Part shown: positions 60,868-64,000 of the stretch, in pieces | Layout of the letters: each line of letters opens with the position of its first letter | How positions within the stretch are numbered: position 1 is the first letter of the stretch | Origin: Acidobacteria bacterium Mor1 | Lineage (GTDB): Bacteria; Acidobacteriota; Polarisedimenticolia; Polarisedimenticolales; Polarisedimenticolaceae | DNA length: 64,000 nt | Direction: 5' to 3' | Assembly (NCBI GenBank): GCA_001664505.1 | Contig: CP011806.1 | Span: 5,449,874 to 5,513,873 of the forward strand | The notes under the pieces: model-generated | Databases searched by the model: none | What the model saw: the letters and a program-made list of their open reading frames with translations, nothing else | What the model was told of the DNA's origin: nothing | Translations under genes and position numbers: made by a program

Positions 60868-62039
60868 TCGTAGTGCAGGGCCTCGGCGGGTTGGATCCGG
60901 GAGGCCAGAGCGGCAGGATACAGCCCACACGCCAGCACCAGCACGTAGATCGTCACCGCCGCGAAGGCCATGCCCCCCCAGGCCGCCCGTCCGGTGAGAA
61001 AACCGAGATCGACCAGGAGCGGGAACTGCACAACGATGACCCCGCCCAGGGCGATGGCGAAGCTGGCCAGCAGCACCAGTTCCAGCAGGATCTGGCGGTA
61101 GACGCTGCCCCGGTCGGCGCCGATGGCCCGGCGCAGTCCGATCTCGGCGGTGCGGCGGGTGACGTTCTGCCACAGCACGCCGATCAATCCGAGGGCGACC
61201 ATCAGCAGCAGGAAGCCGCCGACGATGCCCAGCAGGATCAGCGGCGCCATGCGCATGCGGTTCTGCTGGCGGCGCACTTCGGCGACCCGGTCGATGCTTG
61301 CCGACCATTCGGGGCCCAGGACGGCGCGGAAGGTGTCTCTGACGGCGACCTCCAGGGATGCGTCGGCGCCCGGTTCGACCCGCAAGATGAACAGCGTGCC
61401 CGGGTGGAAACTCTCGGGGCCGTGCATCTGGAACATCACGTTGCCCGGTTTGCCGAACTCACCGTCCTTGCGGAACTCCTCGACCACGCCGGTCACGATG
61501 CCCTCGACCAACACCGGCATCCGCTGGCCCACCGGGTCCTTGTCGCCGAAGGCGACTTCCGCCAGCGCCCGGTTGATCACCACCGGCGGCCGCTCGTCGT
61601 CCCGGTCGCTGTCCTCGTAGAAGCGGCCGGCGATCAATTCGACCCCGAGGGTGTCGCCGAACTGCGGGGTGGCGTGGATCATCTCGGTGTGGATCGTGAC
61701 CCCGTCGTAGTCGTCGCCGTAGACGTGGGAGCTGCCGTCGAAGACCCCGCTCCCCGAGCGGGCTACCGAGACCACACCCGGAAGGGCCTCGAGCTCCTTG
61801 TGCAGTTGCCGCAGTTGCGGCCGCTTCTCGTTGATCCACTCGAAGCCCTTGTCGGTGCTGGCGCTCAGGTTCCAGAGGTTGTCCCACTGAAAGCCGACCG
61901 GCAGCCGGTAGCGGTGGGTCATGTACAGCGCCAGGCTCGCGATCAGAAACACGACCATGAACGAGAGGAAGATCTCGAGCATGATCAGGCCGTTGGCCCG
62001 CTTGCGGTTCCAGACGAGTTTGAGCAGGTGACGGATCAT
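60864..62039 (-). CDS. FtsX/MacB-type ABC transporter permease (second)
   Basis: The protein has 391 residues. One N-terminal membrane segment (about 20-42) is followed by a large MacB-like periplasmic domain (about 45-270) with FQMHGPESFHPGTLFILRVE. Three C-terminal segments lie at about 275-300, 320-345 and 355-380. The conserved FtsX motif AEIGLRRAIGADRGSVYRQI (about 305-324) lies between the first and second of these, and QPAEALHYE ends the protein. It couples ATP hydrolysis by the ATPase to work in the periplasm. It overlaps both neighbours by four bases. Confidence 0.92.
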
Positions 62040-63280
62040 CGGGAGTCTCCTCGCAGGGCTTCTACCGGGTTCATGCGGGACATGCGCCAGGCCGGGTAGA
62101 CCCCCGAGACCAGGCCGAAGATCAGCGCCAGCAGCAGGCCGTAGCCCAGGACGCGCAGGTTCAATCGGAAATGGGCGTAGGGCAGCAGGTCGGCGTTGTT
62201 GATCATGTTGAGCGCCAGCGCCGAAAGGCCCAGCGCCAGCACGCCGCCGATCAGGGTCAGCACCACGTTCTCCACGACGAACTGGCCGACCAGGGTGCGA
62301 GGGGTCGCGCCGAAGCTCTTGCGCACCCCGATTTCCGCGGCGCGTTCGAGAATCCGGCTGAGGTTCAGGTTCATCAGGTTGACCGCCGGCAGCAGCATGA
62401 ACAGCAGCATCGCGCCGCCGATCAAGAGCCGCAGCAGCAGGGGCCGCGCTTCGCCCCCTTCATTGAGCATTTCCCTCGAGGTGTCGTCGAACTTGGTCAG
62501 AAGCCAGCTCTCGAGGGTGTCGTAGGTCTCCGGATCGGGCAGCTCGTAGGCGGCGATCCGTTCGTTGAACGCGGCCTGGATCTCGGGGATGTCGGCGGTG
62601 CTGCGGGCCAGCACGGCGGCGCGGAAGCCGCCCATCATCCGGGTCTTGTAGCCGGTCGAGGGCATGGTTTCGATGGGCGCGAACACCTCGCCGAAGGGCA
62701 GGTTGTTCAGCAACGAGACGTCTTCGACCACGCCGACCACCCGGAAGGTCTGATCGCCGATGCGGATGTCCTTCCCCAGCGCCGGCTCTCCGCCAAAGAA
62801 GCGCTCGCGGGTGGTCTTGTTGATCACCGCGACGAAGCGGCCCTGATCGGCGTCGTCATCGCTGAAGGGGCCGCCTTCGATGAAGGAGAAATCGAAGATG
62901 CGCCAGAAGGCGCCGTCGACCCGCTTGAGCGCCGACTCGATCTTGCGGTCATCGAGGTAGGTGACCTCGTTGTTACCGCCGCCCCCTTCGAACACCGAGA
63001 TTTCCTCGGCCAGGGGCAGGTCCTTGATGAAGGTCTCGTAGAACTTGTAGCCGGGGCTGCTGGAGGATTCCCGCCCCGGACCGCTCATCATCACCTTGGT
63101 CGCCAGCAGCATGCGGTCGACGCGGGACTCGGGCGGCTGCGGCCCGAAGAGCTGGTCCAGCATCGCCGCGGCGACCACCAGCACCGTGAGGGTCAGCGCG
63201 ATTCCGAACAGGCTGATCAACGTGAAGAACTTGCGGCGCATCAGCACCTTGACCGCGAGTTTGAGGTAGTTCTTGAACAT
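62036..63280 (-). CDS. FtsX/MacB-type ABC transporter permease (first)
   Basis: The protein has 414 residues. An N-terminal membrane segment (about 18-40, FTLISLFGIALTLTVLVVAA) precedes a MacB-like periplasmic domain (about 50-280), with EISVFEGGGGNNEVTYLDD and FAVINKTTRERFFGGE-like strands (the text reads FVAVINKTTRERFFGG). Three C-terminal segments lie at about 285-310, 330-355 and 370-395, with AEIGVRKSFGATPRTLVGQF as the FtsX motif. The end is RMSRMNPVEALRG. It pairs with the second permease to form the membrane part of the transporter. Eight bp separate its start from the ATPase stop. Confidence 0.92.
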   Translation of the reverse strand: MFKNYLKLAVKVLMRRKFFTLISLFGIALTLTVLVVAAAMLDQLFGPQPPESRVDRMLLATKVMMSGPGRESSSSPGYKFYETFIKDLPLAEEISVFEGGGGNNEVTYLDDRKIESALKRVDGAFWRIFDFSFIEGGPFSDDDADQGRFVAVINKTTRERFFGGEPALGKDIRIGDQTFRVVGVVEDVSLLNNLPFGEVFAPIETMPSTGYKTRMMGGFRAAVLARSTADIPEIQAAFNERIAAYELPDPETYDTLESWLLTKFDDTSREMLNEGGEARPLLLRLLIGGAMLLFMLLPAVNLMNLNLSRILERAAEIGVRKSFGATPRTLVGQFVVENVVLTLIGGVLALGLSALALNMINNADLLPYAHFRLNLRVLGYGLLLALIFGLVSGVYPAWRMSRMNPVEALRGDSR

Positions 63281-63287
63281 GTCTCGC

Positions 63288-63953
63288 TCAGTGGACCTGG
63301 CGGCCGTCGAACATGCGGATCGTGCGCTGGGTCCGCTGCCCCAGGCGATCGTCGTGGGTCACCATCACGATGGTGGTGTTCTCTTCCTTGTTCAGGGTCT
63401 CGAGGATGCCCATGACCTCCTCGCCGTTGTGGCTGTCCAGGTTGCCGGTGGGCTCGTCGGCCAGCAGCACCTTGGGGCGGCCGACGATGGCCCGGGCGAT
63501 GGCGACGCGTTGCTGTTGACCACCCGAAAGCTGGGTCGGGTAGTGGTGCACCCGGGAGGCCAGGCCGACCTTGTCCAGCGCCTGCAGCGCCGCCTGGCGC
63601 CGTTCCTTGGCGGACATGCTGCGGTAGAGCAGGGGAATCTCGACGTTGTCCACCACCTTCAAGTCGGAGATCAGGTGGAAGTTCTGGAAGATGAAGCCGG
63701 CCGTGCGGTTGCGGATCCGCGCCTTGTGCTTCTCGCTGCCGCCGTTGATCGGGGTGCCGTCCAGGTGCACCGTGCCCTGGCTGGGTTCGTCCAGCAACCC
63801 CATCAGGTTCAACAGGGTCGTCTTGCCGCAGCCCGAGGGGCCCATCACCGAGACGAACGCACCCTCCTCGATGGTCAGGTTGACGTCTTCCAGGGCGGTG
63901 GTCTCGATACGGTCGGTCCGGTAGACCTTGCTCACGTTCTGAAGCTGGATCAT
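63288..63953 (-). CDS. MacB/LolD-type ABC transporter ATPase
   Basis: The protein has 221 residues, the usual length. Walker A is GPSGCGKTT (38-46), the Q loop follows in FIFQNFHLI, the signature is LSGGQQQRVAIARA, Walker B is VLLADEPTGNLDS, and the H loop is VMVTHDD. The LolD/MacB-class features (GLLDEPSQGTVHLDG and RSMSAKERRQAALQALD) fit. It powers the two FtsX-type permeases encoded next. Its start overlaps the stop of the truncated upstream gene by four bases (ATGA). Confidence 0.95.
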   Translation of the reverse strand: MIQLQNVSKVYRTDRIETTALEDVNLTIEEGAFVSVMGPSGCGKTTLLNLMGLLDEPSQGTVHLDGTPINGGSEKHKARIRNRTAGFIFQNFHLISDLKVVDNVEIPLLYRSMSAKERRQAALQALDKVGLASRVHHYPTQLSGGQQQRVAIARAIVGRPKVLLADEPTGNLDSHNGEEVMGILETLNKEENTTIVMVTHDDRLGQRTQRTIRMFDGRQVH

Positions 63954-64000
63954 GGCGTGTCTCCATCCACGTCGATCTGTTCGAGGTGTTCGTAGGGCTG
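63950..64000 (-). CDS. C-terminal end of a gene, probable periplasmic adaptor (runs off the window)
   Basis: Only the last 16 codons are visible (PYEHLEQIDVDGDTP at the end). The stop overlaps the ATPase start (ATGA), so it is the preceding gene of the transporter operon. MacA/HlyD-type adaptors usually occupy this place and often end in a short acidic tail; this identification rests on context. Confidence 0.4.
   Translation of the reverse strand, partial: QPYEHLEQIDVDGDTP

Overview
The window looks like a chromosomal segment of an uncultured, high-G+C (about two thirds by eye) Gram-negative bacterium. The mix of exported beta-propeller proteins, a sortilin/VPS10-type propeller, MacB-like permeases run by an NtrC-type two-component pair, di-haem cytochromes and DUF4097 proteins is typical of Acidobacteriota, perhaps a Thermoanaerobaculia-like lineage. 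That placement is inference: there is no rRNA or other marker gene here. I saw no tRNA, rRNA, CRISPR array, transposase or prophage. Coding density is high, and many neighbouring genes overlap by 1-4 bases (ATGA, GTGA, TGATG), so operons can be read directly.

Layout. 1-4979: a minus-strand operon (DUF1611-like P-loop protein, alpha/beta hydrolase, HlyD-type adaptor, truncated membrane protein) divergent from a YheC/YheD-type ATP-grasp gene. 5031-6903: an ArsR regulator with palindromic operators, a coupled SRPBCC protein, and a PD40 lipoprotein. 6784-16833: a YVTN-propeller di-haem cytochrome, a CLC protein with CBS and TrkA-C domains, a CadC-like regulator, a Tat-exported ankyrin protein, a small membrane protein and an exported propeller protein. 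16943-20504: fadN-fadA type beta-oxidation pair. 20691-23813: ECF sigma factor, HEAT-bearing anti-sigma factor and two DUF4097 proteins, ending in an intrinsic terminator. 24012-28313: a zinc-ribbon protein, then a NYN-LOTUS RNA-processing protein coupled to an SGNH-hydrolase/TPR protein. 28378-36304: two large exported proteins (CSLREA/beta-helix/TSP3 and a subtilisin-like protease) around an SDR/TetR pair with matching operators. 36308-37901: an HNH endonuclease gene broken by a one-base frameshift. 38173-41955: methyltransferase-like, TPR membrane protein, LytS-type kinase and LytTR regulator in one coupled operon. 41997-56847: a PQQ-type propeller/TPR protein, an HEXXH metalloprotease, 3-hydroxyanthranilate dioxygenase, a VPS10-type propeller, an XRE-TPR regulator coupled to an exported propeller protein, a lipoprotein cytochrome c, two divergent glycosyltransferases, a PspC protein, a pair of long hairpins and an FG-GAP/dockerin-like protein. 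56976-57875: an AraC regulator. 58178-64000: a six-gene operon of adaptor (truncated), ABC ATPase, two FtsX/MacB permeases, sigma-54 response regulator and histidine kinase.

The strongest cross-locus pattern is a roughly 90-residue C-terminal module, with a core close to P-x-x-G-x-G-F-F-Y-L-V-x-A-x-N-x-C-G-x-G, shared by three otherwise unrelated exported proteins and probably by a fourth. Other notable items are the twin hairpins at 55218-55365, the coupled XRE-TPR/secreted-propeller pair, the NYN-LOTUS/SGNH-TPR pair, and several readable operators (ArsR, TetR, and two pairs of repeats spaced 21 bp apart). Coordinates use the start codons I judged best from ribosome-binding sites and overlaps.
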